From: Ignavibacteria bacterium UBA2333
Lineage (GTDB): Bacteria; Bacteroidota; Ignavibacteria; Kapaibacteriales; Kapaibacteriaceae
DNA: 36,668 nucleotides
NCBI GenBank assembly: GCA_002344895.1
Contig: DDUR01000013.1
Location: 1 to 36,668, forward strand
Direction: 5' to 3'
In this document: positions 26,296 to 33,445 of the stretch, one piece after another
Layout: every line of letters begins with the position of its first letter
Numbering within the stretch: position 1 is the first letter of the stretch
Notes under the pieces: model-generated
The model's database searches: none
What the model was told of the DNA's origin: nothing
Seen by the model: only the letters and a program-made list of their open reading frames with translations
Translations under genes and position numbers: made by a program

Positions 26296-28260
26296 ATGAG
26301 ACTTCGGTCCATTTTGACGACACTCGCCATGGCCGGCACGTTTGCTGCCTCTGCCATGGCCCAGACGACCGAACCGTATACACCATGGCGATTTGGTCTG
26401 CACCTCGGTGCCAACTACAATATGGCCGGTGTTGGTTATGCCAATTGGTTGTCCCCGGAAGATCAGGCACTGCGTCCATTTGGTCAGTTTATCCGCAAGG
26501 TCAGCAATGATGGTTCAGGAATCGGTTTGTATGGAGGTCTGAGTGCCCTGTACATGCCGACAAATCGCCTCGGAATCGGTCTGCGCGCATCGTATGATAT
26601 GCGTGGCCTCACGGCAACGGACGATCAATCCTATGCCAATGGCAACAACGGCTTCTTCAGTGATGAGTATACCTTTACCATGGATTACTTGTCGATTGAG
26701 CCCCTTTTGCGCCATTACCTGACAGATGCTCTGCACCTGACGGGTGGAATTGGTGCGCATTTGAACCTTACGCAGACGTTTGACTACACACTGGATGGTG
26801 GTACAACACGAACGGGTTTACCTGTTGCTCCAGATTCTGTGAAACACGGTATCTCGTGGTCGGCCTTCCTGGGTGTTGGTTACGATATCGCGTTGACAGA
26901 CAATTCCGCTGAGACAATGTGGTATCTCACACCATTTGTTGAAGCCGGCTACCTTGTTAGCCAGCGTGGTGTTGACTTTGTTGATCTGCAAGGTGCATTT
27001 GACGATGCCTTGTCGACGGTGACGATTCGTGCCGGTGTTGGTATTGCTTTCGGAAAGAACGAGAACGCCGCGGAAACGGATAGCCGCTCAAGCAGCTTCT
27101 TCCGTGTGACGCCTCCGGAAGACGGGATCTATGCAAAGAGTATCGTTGATGACTTTTTCCCGATCCGTCCATTCGTTTTCTTTGATCGTAACAACCCGGA
27201 GATTCCTAGTCGTTACAACAAGATTTCCAGCGGCGATCGAGAAAACTGGGCTCGTGAAGCACAGTACGTATCGGTCGAGGACATCAAGGACATGGAGGCA
27301 CGTCCAATCAAACAAAGTGACGTGTACTACAACGTGATGAACATCTACGGATACCGTCTTTCACAACGTCCAGATGTAAATGTCACACTCTATGGTTCTG
27401 ATCCCGTTGAAAAGAATGGTGAGCAGCTGGCAAATAACGTGAAGACGTACCTCGTAAATGTGTGGGGTATCGACGAATCGCGTATCACGGTCAAGGGCCT
27501 CGATAAGCCGCGTCGTCCGTCCGGCACAGCGAACACACCCGCTGAATACAAGGATCTTGTTGATCTCGAGAACCGTCGCGTAGAGTTTGACTTTACCGAT
27601 AATTCCATTCGTGATCGTGTTATGCTCCGTGCCGAACGTGAAGCTCGTGTTGAGAATAGTATGCTCGTTGAACTCACAACGAACGAAGAAATCGAATCCT
27701 GGAACGTCATTGTTACTGGTGGTGCGAACGTTCGTAAACAGTATGGTCCGTTTGAGGATACAGAGATGCTTCTGGATCCGACCGGATTGTTAAAAGACAC
27801 GGAGCAGAACAACACGTTTACGATGGAAGTTGTTGCTCGAACAAAGGATGGACGTACCCTCAGTGATCGTGCGTCGTTCTCGCTTCGTCGCGCTACGGAT
27901 GACTCTCGCGCTGAGCAGTTCTCCCTCATTTTTGAATACGCTGATGACGATCCTGTCGCAAAGTCAGGTGAGTTTGTAAAGAATGTTGTTGCAGCACGTA
28001 TTCCAAACAACTCCTACGTCATCGCCCAGGGCTTTACAGATAACATTGGCAAGGATGAGACCAACATGCGTCTCTCCACACAACGTGCCAAGACCGTTAA
28101 ACAACAACTTCAGCAAGAACTTCGCTCCAAGGGCCGCTCGGCACGTATTGATGCTGTTGGTCGTGGTGAAGGAAGTATCTACGCTCCATTTACGAACGAT
28201 CTTCCAGAAGGACGTATGTACAACCGTACGGTTCTTCTGAACATCTATCCAAAGAAATAA
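26296..28260 (+). CDS. OmpA-family outer-membrane protein with two OmpA-like domains
   Basis: A 654-residue protein. The signal peptide is about 1-22 (MRLRSILTT to ASAMAQ). A beta-barrel-like N-terminal region (about 25-255) follows. A first OmpA-like domain spans about 335-435: LYGSDPVEKNGEQLANNVK and ENRRVEFDF keep the fold but not the GHTD peptidoglycan motif. A beta-rich spacer leads to a second OmpA-like domain (about 545-654) with GFTDNIGKDETNMRLSTQRA, close to the canonical Asp/Arg diaminopimelate-binding pattern. It probably tethers the outer membrane to peptidoglycan. ATG 26296 is fixed by a very strong Shine-Dalgarno sequence and the clean signal peptide. Confidence 0.9.
   Translation: MRLRSILTTLAMAGTFAASAMAQTTEPYTPWRFGLHLGANYNMAGVGYANWLSPEDQALRPFGQFIRKVSNDGSGIGLYGGLSALYMPTNRLGIGLRASYDMRGLTATDDQSYANGNNGFFSDEYTFTMDYLSIEPLLRHYLTDALHLTGGIGAHLNLTQTFDYTLDGGTTRTGLPVAPDSVKHGISWSAFLGVGYDIALTDNSAETMWYLTPFVEAGYLVSQRGVDFVDLQGAFDDALSTVTIRAGVGIAFGKNENAAETDSRSSSFFRVTPPEDGIYAKSIVDDFFPIRPFVFFDRNNPEIPSRYNKISSGDRENWAREAQYVSVEDIKDMEARPIKQSDVYYNVMNIYGYRLSQRPDVNVTLYGSDPVEKNGEQLANNVKTYLVNVWGIDESRITVKGLDKPRRPSGTANTPAEYKDLVDLENRRVEFDFTDNSIRDRVMLRAEREARVENSMLVELTTNEEIESWNVIVTGGANVRKQYGPFEDTEMLLDPTGLLKDTEQNNTFTMEVVARTKDGRTLSDRASFSLRRATDDSRAEQFSLIFEYADDDPVAKSGEFVKNVVAARIPNNSYVIAQGFTDNIGKDETNMRLSTQRAKTVKQQLQQELRSKGRSARIDAVGRGEGSIYAPFTNDLPEGRMYNRTVLLNIYPKK
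26701..26713 (-). repeat. Related G-tract element in ompA
   Basis: On the - strand GGCGCAAAAGGGG, identical to the element at 12878-12890. One G-tract is interrupted, so it is a weaker family member. Confidence 0.35.
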
Positions 28261-28261
28261 C

Positions 28262-28948
28262 GTGGCCTTTCTTGGATCAGGCGCATGCCTTGAATTGACG
28301 GTTTCCGATCTGACGGCTTCCCGCTCCGCGTGGGAAGCCGTCGGCTTTTCGGAGATTACACATGGTCTGTTAACAGATGGCCAGATAGTTGTCGGTCTAC
28401 AGCAAGGACCCGTCCCTGCACTTCGACTTGTCTACTCATCGTCAGCACCGCATCGTCTTGTACAAGTGTTGACGGATAAGGGGCTGCCGTCACGACGTGA
28501 CGGCGAAGGGGCAGCAGCTCGGCTGGCCGATGTGCTCGACGTCTACATTGACGTCGAAAAAATCCGTCCAATTCCGCGCCCGGAACGCACACCCAATCCC
28601 GTCTGCGGATATCTTGATACACTGGTTATCGGAGTAGATAATCTCGATATCGCTCGCCGATCACTTGAAGCCGCCGGCTTTTTTGTGATTGAACAATGGC
28701 AGGGTGATTTTCCACAGATTGATATGACCGATGGGTTAATGACGATTGGACTTCGCCTTGGTGTTGCACAAACACCTTTTCTTGTCTACGAATCAGAGGA
28801 TATTGACGGACCACAAACGTTTGATGTTCATCCTAACCTTCGAATCCTTGTAGCTCCCGAAGTGATTGCAGAAGATGACGACGTTGACGATGGATACGAA
28901 GGTGATGATAACGAGGATGACGCCGACGATAGTGAGGGACATCACTGA
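28262..28948 (+). CDS. VOC-fold (glyoxalase/dioxygenase-like) protein with acidic tail
   Basis: A 228-residue protein built from two vicinal-oxygen-chelate modules. The first (about 9-105) reads LELTVSDLTASRSAWEAVGF; the second (about 118-195) reads LDTLVIGVDNLDIARRSLEA. Usual metal-ligand His/Glu residues are not obvious, so it may bind rather than catalyse. The last 25 residues are almost all Asp, Glu and Gly. The start is GTG at 28262, one base after the ompA stop. A terminator-like hairpin lies inside its first 30 codons. The stop overlaps the next gene's ATG. The substrate is unknown. Confidence 0.75.
   Translation: MAFLGSGACLELTVSDLTASRSAWEAVGFSEITHGLLTDGQIVVGLQQGPVPALRLVYSSSAPHRLVQVLTDKGLPSRRDGEGAAARLADVLDVYIDVEKIRPIPRPERTPNPVCGYLDTLVIGVDNLDIARRSLEAAGFFVIEQWQGDFPQIDMTDGLMTIGLRLGVAQTPFLVYESEDIDGPQTFDVHPNLRILVAPEVIAEDDDVDDGYEGDDNEDDADDSEGHH
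28312..28350 (+). terminator. Terminator-like hairpin inside the VOC gene, after ompA
   Basis: A perfect 11-bp stem pairs GACGGCTTCCC (28312-28322) with GGGAAGCCGTC (28332-28342) over a 9-base loop. GGCTTTTC follows. It sits about 50 bases past the ompA stop and may stop most ompA transcripts while letting some read through. The short T-tract makes it a weak or partial terminator. Confidence 0.5.
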
Positions 28949-29646
28949 TGACAATGTTGATTCCAATGGTAGACACGTCGGAAAAACGAATCGTACTGTT
29001 TGACCTGGATGGGACACTTGTTGACTCGCGACGCGGTATCGTGTCGACACTTCACGAAACAATTACGTCGTTCGGTGTGACCGTTGAAGACAATCACGAC
29101 TACTCGTGGTGTATCGGCGCATCTCTCTGGAAAATCTTCGCTACTTATCTTAAGACCGAAGATCGTCCCACACTCGACGAAGCAGTGCGACGGTATCGAG
29201 AGATCTACGGTGCCGGTGCAATGTTCGACTTTGATGTATATGACGGCGTTGTAAACATGTTGAGTGATGTCAAGTCATACGTAGATCGTGTCGTTATTGC
29301 TACTGCAAAAACTCATTCCTATGCGCGAACGATTGTAGAGTCGGCCCCCTTTGCCCCCTACATTGATGTTGTCTATGGTTCAGAACTTGATGGTACACGT
29401 GCCGAGAAGGCAGATCTTATTCTTCATGTGTTAACGACGGAAGGTTTTGATCCATCGGCTGCAATCATGGTAGGTGATCGGTATCACGATGTTGAAGGTG
29501 CAGCTCGTCACGGCGTGAACTCGATTGGTGTAACGTATGGATACGGTAGTGAAGAAGAACTCCACCGAGCCACAACGATAGTTCACACGGCCTCGGCCAT
29601 CTCCACAACTGTCCGTGACCTGCATGCGCGTTCTTCACGTCTGTAG
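28948..29646 (+). CDS. HAD-superfamily hydrolase, phosphoglycolate-phosphatase-like
   Basis: A 232-residue phosphatase of the Gph/PGMB type. Motif I is VLFDLDGTLVDS (nucleophile Asp), motif II IATAKTHSYA, motif IV IMVGDRYHDVEGA, and a helical cap lies at about 30-95. The exact substrate cannot be read from sequence. It overlaps the VOC stop by one base, and its last 23 bases overlap the glycosyltransferase. A further ATG near 28954 is also possible. A dispersed-repeat copy encodes SAPFAPY at about 131-137, before motif III. Confidence 0.88.
   Translation: MTMLIPMVDTSEKRIVLFDLDGTLVDSRRGIVSTLHETITSFGVTVEDNHDYSWCIGASLWKIFATYLKTEDRPTLDEAVRRYREIYGAGAMFDFDVYDGVVNMLSDVKSYVDRVVIATAKTHSYARTIVESAPFAPYIDVVYGSELDGTRAEKADLILHVLTTEGFDPSAAIMVGDRYHDVEGAARHGVNSIGVTYGYGSEEELHRATTIVHTASAISTTVRDLHARSSRL
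29345..29358 (-). repeat. G-tract dispersed repeat, copy 8 (in HAD gene)
   Basis: On the - strand: five Gs, CAAA, five Gs. Among the most regular copies. Confidence 0.6.
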
Positions 29647-30757
29647 GTCTGCCGGTTGGGGCGGTCTTGAGCAATACGTTGGATTCCTCGTCCGGAAGCT
29701 GAAGGAGCAGGGCATTGATGTTTCCGTCATGGCCATACCGGGCACACGGGTCTATGAAGACGCCATTGCAGCTGGAGTCAGAGTCATCAGCGCACGGTCG
29801 AATAAACACGTCGACATTGCAGACATTCGAACACTACGTCGTTTCTGCACACGAGGCACTGTTGTCCACACGCATGAACGTCGTGATGTTTGGCTAGCCT
29901 CACTCGCATGTTATGGCACTCGTGCCTCACATGTATACTATGCCCAGATGGTGCCTGTTCGTAAGCGTGATCCCTGGCATTGGTTGATTTACCGCAGAAT
30001 TGATGCTGTCCACAATTCATCACCAAGCTTAGCAAGCAGTTTGCCAACACTCTGGCACGTACCAGCTGAGCGTGTATGGACATTTGGTCACATGCGGGAT
30101 CGGTCTGAGTTCTTTCGTGATGAGGGGGCTCGCGCCGCGTGGCGGCGCGAATGGGGGGTAGAGGATAACGACGTTGTTTTTGGACTCATCGGGCGAATTG
30201 ATCCTCAAAAGGGAGTTCGTGAGTTCGTTACGGCCCTGACGCTTCTCAGCGACGACGTGCGGAACAAGGTTCGGTGTATTGTTGCAGGCGAGCCAAGTAT
30301 TGAGCGAATGAACGCTGATGGCACACCGGTGTATGAGCAGGCAGGTATTGACCTCGTCCAATGGCTTCAGGAACGAGTGATAGAGTTTCCGAATCAGCTT
30401 GTGGTATTGCCGTTCCAACGTAAGCCTGTTGAACTCATGTCGGCACTCGACGTTTTCGTTATGGCAACCTATGCCGAGATGTATGCGTTTACTGTTCTGG
30501 AATCCATGATGGCTGGTTGTGCCGTGATTGGTACAAATTCAGGTGGTACACCTGATCAACTTGGTGAAGACCGCGGAATTCTTGTTGAGCCACGAAGTGC
30601 CGAAGCTATTGCCGCGGCGATGACAACGTATGTTCGGAATACCGAACTTCGGAAACAGCATGCCGAAAAGGCCCGGGAATGGGTGCTCAAGAATCATACA
30701 ACGGAAAACGTTTTGCCGAAGTACATTGATTTGTATCAACGACTCTCAACGAAGTAA
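29624..30757 (+). CDS. GT4-family glycosyltransferase
   Basis: A 377-residue GT-B enzyme. The N-terminal half opens MRVLHVCRSAGWGGLEQYVG, with the glycine-rich acceptor loop of GT4 enzymes. The C-terminal donor domain has VVFGLIGRIDPQKGVREFV, a Glu-rich donor site in YAEMYAFTVLESMMAGCAVI (EX7E-type) and GGTPDQL. It probably adds a sugar to a lipid or surface polysaccharide; donor and acceptor are unknown. ATG 29624 fits the family start; a GTG nine bases earlier is possible. It overlaps the HAD gene by 23 bases. A perfect GC-rich hairpin lies in the linker between the halves (30130-30150). Confidence 0.9.
   Translation: MRVLHVCRSAGWGGLEQYVGFLVRKLKEQGIDVSVMAIPGTRVYEDAIAAGVRVISARSNKHVDIADIRTLRRFCTRGTVVHTHERRDVWLASLACYGTRASHVYYAQMVPVRKRDPWHWLIYRRIDAVHNSSPSLASSLPTLWHVPAERVWTFGHMRDRSEFFRDEGARAAWRREWGVEDNDVVFGLIGRIDPQKGVREFVTALTLLSDDVRNKVRCIVAGEPSIERMNADGTPVYEQAGIDLVQWLQERVIEFPNQLVVLPFQRKPVELMSALDVFVMATYAEMYAFTVLESMMAGCAVIGTNSGGTPDQLGEDRGILVEPRSAEAIAAAMTTYVRNTELRKQHAEKAREWVLKNHTTENVLPKYIDLYQRLSTK
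30130..30150. repeat. GC-rich perfect hairpin inside the glycosyltransferase gene
   Basis: TCGCGCCGC pairs with GCGGCGCGA (9 bp) around loop GTG, flanked by five Gs at 30124-30128 and six Gs shortly after. No T-tract follows. Confidence 0.55.
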
Positions 30758-30767
30758 GGAGTATACC

Positions 30768-31439
30768 ATGTCATTCATCGTTCTTCACGGCGCACTTGGA
30801 AGTCGTCATCAATTTGAAACGTTACTGAAGGAATTCGGCGACGCTGAGTTTATTGAGTTCCCTGGACATGGTACAACACCCGATACTGATATGCCGTGGA
30901 CAATTGATCTGTTTGCCAATGTTCTCGAAGAACGGCTTGGTGAACGTAAGAACGTTGATGTATTTGGCTACAGTATGGGTGGATATGTGGCCTTGACGTT
31001 GGCACTTCGACGTCCGGAACTGTTTCGACGTATTGTGACATTAGGAACAAAGCTCCAGTGGACACCGGAATCTGCCGAGAAAGAGTCATCACGACTAAAC
31101 CCCGGAGTTATCGAAACGAAGGTCCCCGCATTTGCGACAGATCTTGCACGTCGGCACGGTGCTGAGCGCTGGCAAAACGTACTTGGCAGAACGGCCGAAC
31201 TGATGATTGATCTCGGATTATCGCCGCGGTTAACACCTGACAACATCTCCACTCTGTCCGTAAATGTTCAGTATATGTTAGGTGATGCCGACGAAATGGT
31301 CACGTTGGATGAAACGCTTGCATTTCGTTTTGCCACGCCGCAGTCGAACCTGGCAATCTTACCTGGTACACGTCATCCGATCGAAAAAGTACGTCCCGAG
31401 CTTCTATCGACGGTTCTGAGGGATGCTTTTCAGCGATAG
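30768..31439 (+). CDS. Alpha/beta hydrolase
   Basis: A 223-residue cytoplasmic alpha/beta-hydrolase fold protein. The oxyanion region is IVLHGALGS, the nucleophile elbow is GYSMGGY (Ser at about 71), the acid is probably Asp in GDADEMV and the base His in PGTRHPIE. The size and GALGS/GYSMGG pattern recall MenH-type or small esterase-like hydrolases, but no menaquinone genes are nearby, so the substrate is left open. AAGGAG at 30756-30761 overlaps the upstream stop and fixes ATG 30768. Confidence 0.88.
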   Translation: MSFIVLHGALGSRHQFETLLKEFGDAEFIEFPGHGTTPDTDMPWTIDLFANVLEERLGERKNVDVFGYSMGGYVALTLALRRPELFRRIVTLGTKLQWTPESAEKESSRLNPGVIETKVPAFATDLARRHGAERWQNVLGRTAELMIDLGLSPRLTPDNISTLSVNVQYMLGDADEMVTLDETLAFRFATPQSNLAILPGTRHPIEKVRPELLSTVLRDAFQR

Positions 31440-31633
31440 GATTATACCATCCAAGACGAACGACGCTGATACACAACAACGACCATAACGAATCGCGACA
31501 GTCTCCAGGCGGTTTCCCAGACGGTGAGCGTCGTGTACAGTCTGACGCCGTACGACAAGCAGCCCGTGAGTGTGGTTTTGATGCCGTAGGTATTGCACGG
31601 GCAGAGCCTCTTGAAGAAGCGTTCGGCAGGTAT

Positions 31634-32458
31634 TTGGAGTGGCGACGAGCCGGTATGTCAGGGCCTATGCCATGGCTCGACGATCGAGAGTCGCGGCGCG
31701 ACGTACGAGCGATACTTCCAGAAGCACGATCCGTTGTTGTTGTTGCCCAGAATTACTACGTGCCCGTTCAACACAGGCCCAATGCCGCCGGCAAGATCTC
31801 GCGATATGCCTGGGGTGATGACTATCACGATGTGATTCCCGAAAAACTTGATCGACTCCGGGAACGGATACGGGAGATTGTACCAGGAAGTGTCGATCGG
31901 CGATACACGGACACCGGGGCAATTCTTGAAAAGGAATGGGCCGTACGAGCAGGTCTGGCCTGGCAGGGGAAACACTCGAACGTCCTGCGCCGTGATATCG
32001 GCTCGTGGTTCTTTCTGGGCCTTGTGATAACATCAGCCGACTTGGAGCCAGACGCTCCAGTATTGGACTACTGTGGAACCTGTACGGCCTGTATGGATGC
32101 CTGCCCAACACACGCCATCGTCGCTCCATACGTCGTAGACGCCCGCTCGTGTATTTCAACGTGGACGATTGAGACCAAACCTGACATTGAGATTGCTGAT
32201 CACATTGCGGCCAACCTTGACGGCTGGCTTTTTGGATGTGATACATGTCAGGACGTCTGTCCATGGAACCGTTTTGCAACGGACGTTGGGGATACACGTT
32301 TTGCACCACGTGACGGTGTTACGGAGCTTGCTCCGGAAGCCGTCGTAGATTTGCAGCCCGAAGAATTTCGCACCCGCTTTCGGAAGAGTCCGGTAAAACG
32401 TACCAAACTGGATGGACTTCGTCGAAACGCGCGCGCCCTCCTCAACAAGAAATCATGA
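31634..32458 (+). CDS. queG: Epoxyqueuosine reductase (start uncertain)
   Basis: A cobalamin- and Fe-S-dependent enzyme for the last step of queuosine synthesis in tRNA. The DUF1730 region contains ILPEARSVVVVAQNYYVP. Two 4Fe-4S sites are CGTCTACMDACP and CDTCQDVCPW. From TTG 31634 it is 274 residues, shorter than typical QueG. The same frame stays open back to 31310 and encodes a QueG-like N-terminus (CGFDAVGIARAEPLEEAF, about 31571-31624), but it holds no ATG, GTG or TTG there. Either translation starts at a non-standard codon (CTG 31466 or ATA 31469 are options) or a base error hides the start. The end overlaps trxB (ATGA). Confidence 0.9.
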   Translation: MEWRRAGMSGPMPWLDDRESRRDVRAILPEARSVVVVAQNYYVPVQHRPNAAGKISRYAWGDDYHDVIPEKLDRLRERIREIVPGSVDRRYTDTGAILEKEWAVRAGLAWQGKHSNVLRRDIGSWFFLGLVITSADLEPDAPVLDYCGTCTACMDACPTHAIVAPYVVDARSCISTWTIETKPDIEIADHIAANLDGWLFGCDTCQDVCPWNRFATDVGDTRFAPRDGVTELAPEAVVDLQPEEFRTRFRKSPVKRTKLDGLRRNARALLNKKS

Positions 32459-33411
32459 CGACTACCCATACGGACATTGCCATCATCGGATCCGGACCAG
32501 CTGGATTCACTGCTGCCCTTTATGCCAGCCGCGCCAACCTCGGCGTGATCATCTTTGAAGGTCTCCAACCTGGAGGTCAGCTCACGATCACGACAGAGGT
32601 TGAGAACTATCCTGGATTCGAACACGGAATTCAGGGGCCAGAGCTTATGGACGTAATGCGCAAACAAGCACACCGGTTTGGCGCAACGTCGCGTTACGAG
32701 CTTGTAACGTCGGTTGATACAACGGTACGTCCCTTTGTTCTGAAAAACGAACGCGGTGATGTTACGACGGCCGATGCTGTGATCATTGCCACGGGTGCAT
32801 CGGCAAAGTTGCTCGATGTACCAGGTGAGAAGGACTATATGGGCTTTGGAGTGAGCGCTTGTGCTACGTGTGACGGATTTTTCTTCCGTAATCTTCACGT
32901 CTACGTTATTGGTGGTGGTGATACAGCAATGGAAGAAGCTAACTATCTCACACGGTTCGCGGAAAAGGTGACAATTGTTCATCGACGTGAAGAATTCCGC
33001 GCTTCGAAGATTATGGTCGATCGTGTCAAGGCAAATCCGAAGATTGACTTTCTGCTGAATAGTGTTGTCTCGGAGTTTGTCGGCACGACAGTAGGTTCTG
33101 CCAAGAAGCTTACCCATCTGCGCATTCGTGATACGGTAACAAACGAAGAACGGGAAGTGGCAGCTGATGGGGCCTTTGTGGCCATTGGTCATCAACCGAA
33201 CACAGCGCTGTTTGCCGGTGTTGTTGATATGGACGAAACAGGATATATCGTTACGCAGGGCAAATCATCGCGCACAAACGTTGATGGTCTCTTTGCATGT
33301 GGTGATGCGCAAGACAGCATCTATCGTCAGGCAATTACAGCTGCCGGGTCAGGCTGTATGGCAGCCATTGATGCCGAGCGCTGGCTAGAAGAACAACGAG
33401 CTCACGCATAA
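32455..33411 (+). CDS. trxB: Thioredoxin-disulfide reductase
   Basis: A 318-residue FAD flavoprotein that passes electrons from NADPH to thioredoxin. The FAD-binding loop is GSGPAGFTAALYA near the start, the redox-active pair is in ACATCDGFFF (CATC), the NADPH-binding loop is GGGDTAMEEA and the closing FAD motif is GLFACGDAQDSIYRQAITAA. The length is standard. It is the last gene of the ompA-led + strand run and converges on the SPOR-domain gene. The 34-base gap between them shows no clear terminator. Confidence 0.97.
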   Translation: MTTTHTDIAIIGSGPAGFTAALYASRANLGVIIFEGLQPGGQLTITTEVENYPGFEHGIQGPELMDVMRKQAHRFGATSRYELVTSVDTTVRPFVLKNERGDVTTADAVIIATGASAKLLDVPGEKDYMGFGVSACATCDGFFFRNLHVYVIGGGDTAMEEANYLTRFAEKVTIVHRREEFRASKIMVDRVKANPKIDFLLNSVVSEFVGTTVGSAKKLTHLRIRDTVTNEEREVAADGAFVAIGHQPNTALFAGVVDMDETGYIVTQGKSSRTNVDGLFACGDAQDSIYRQAITAAGSGCMAAIDAERWLEEQRAHA

Positions 33412-33445
33412 GTCGGCCATCGTCTCCAATAAACTGCCGTACACT

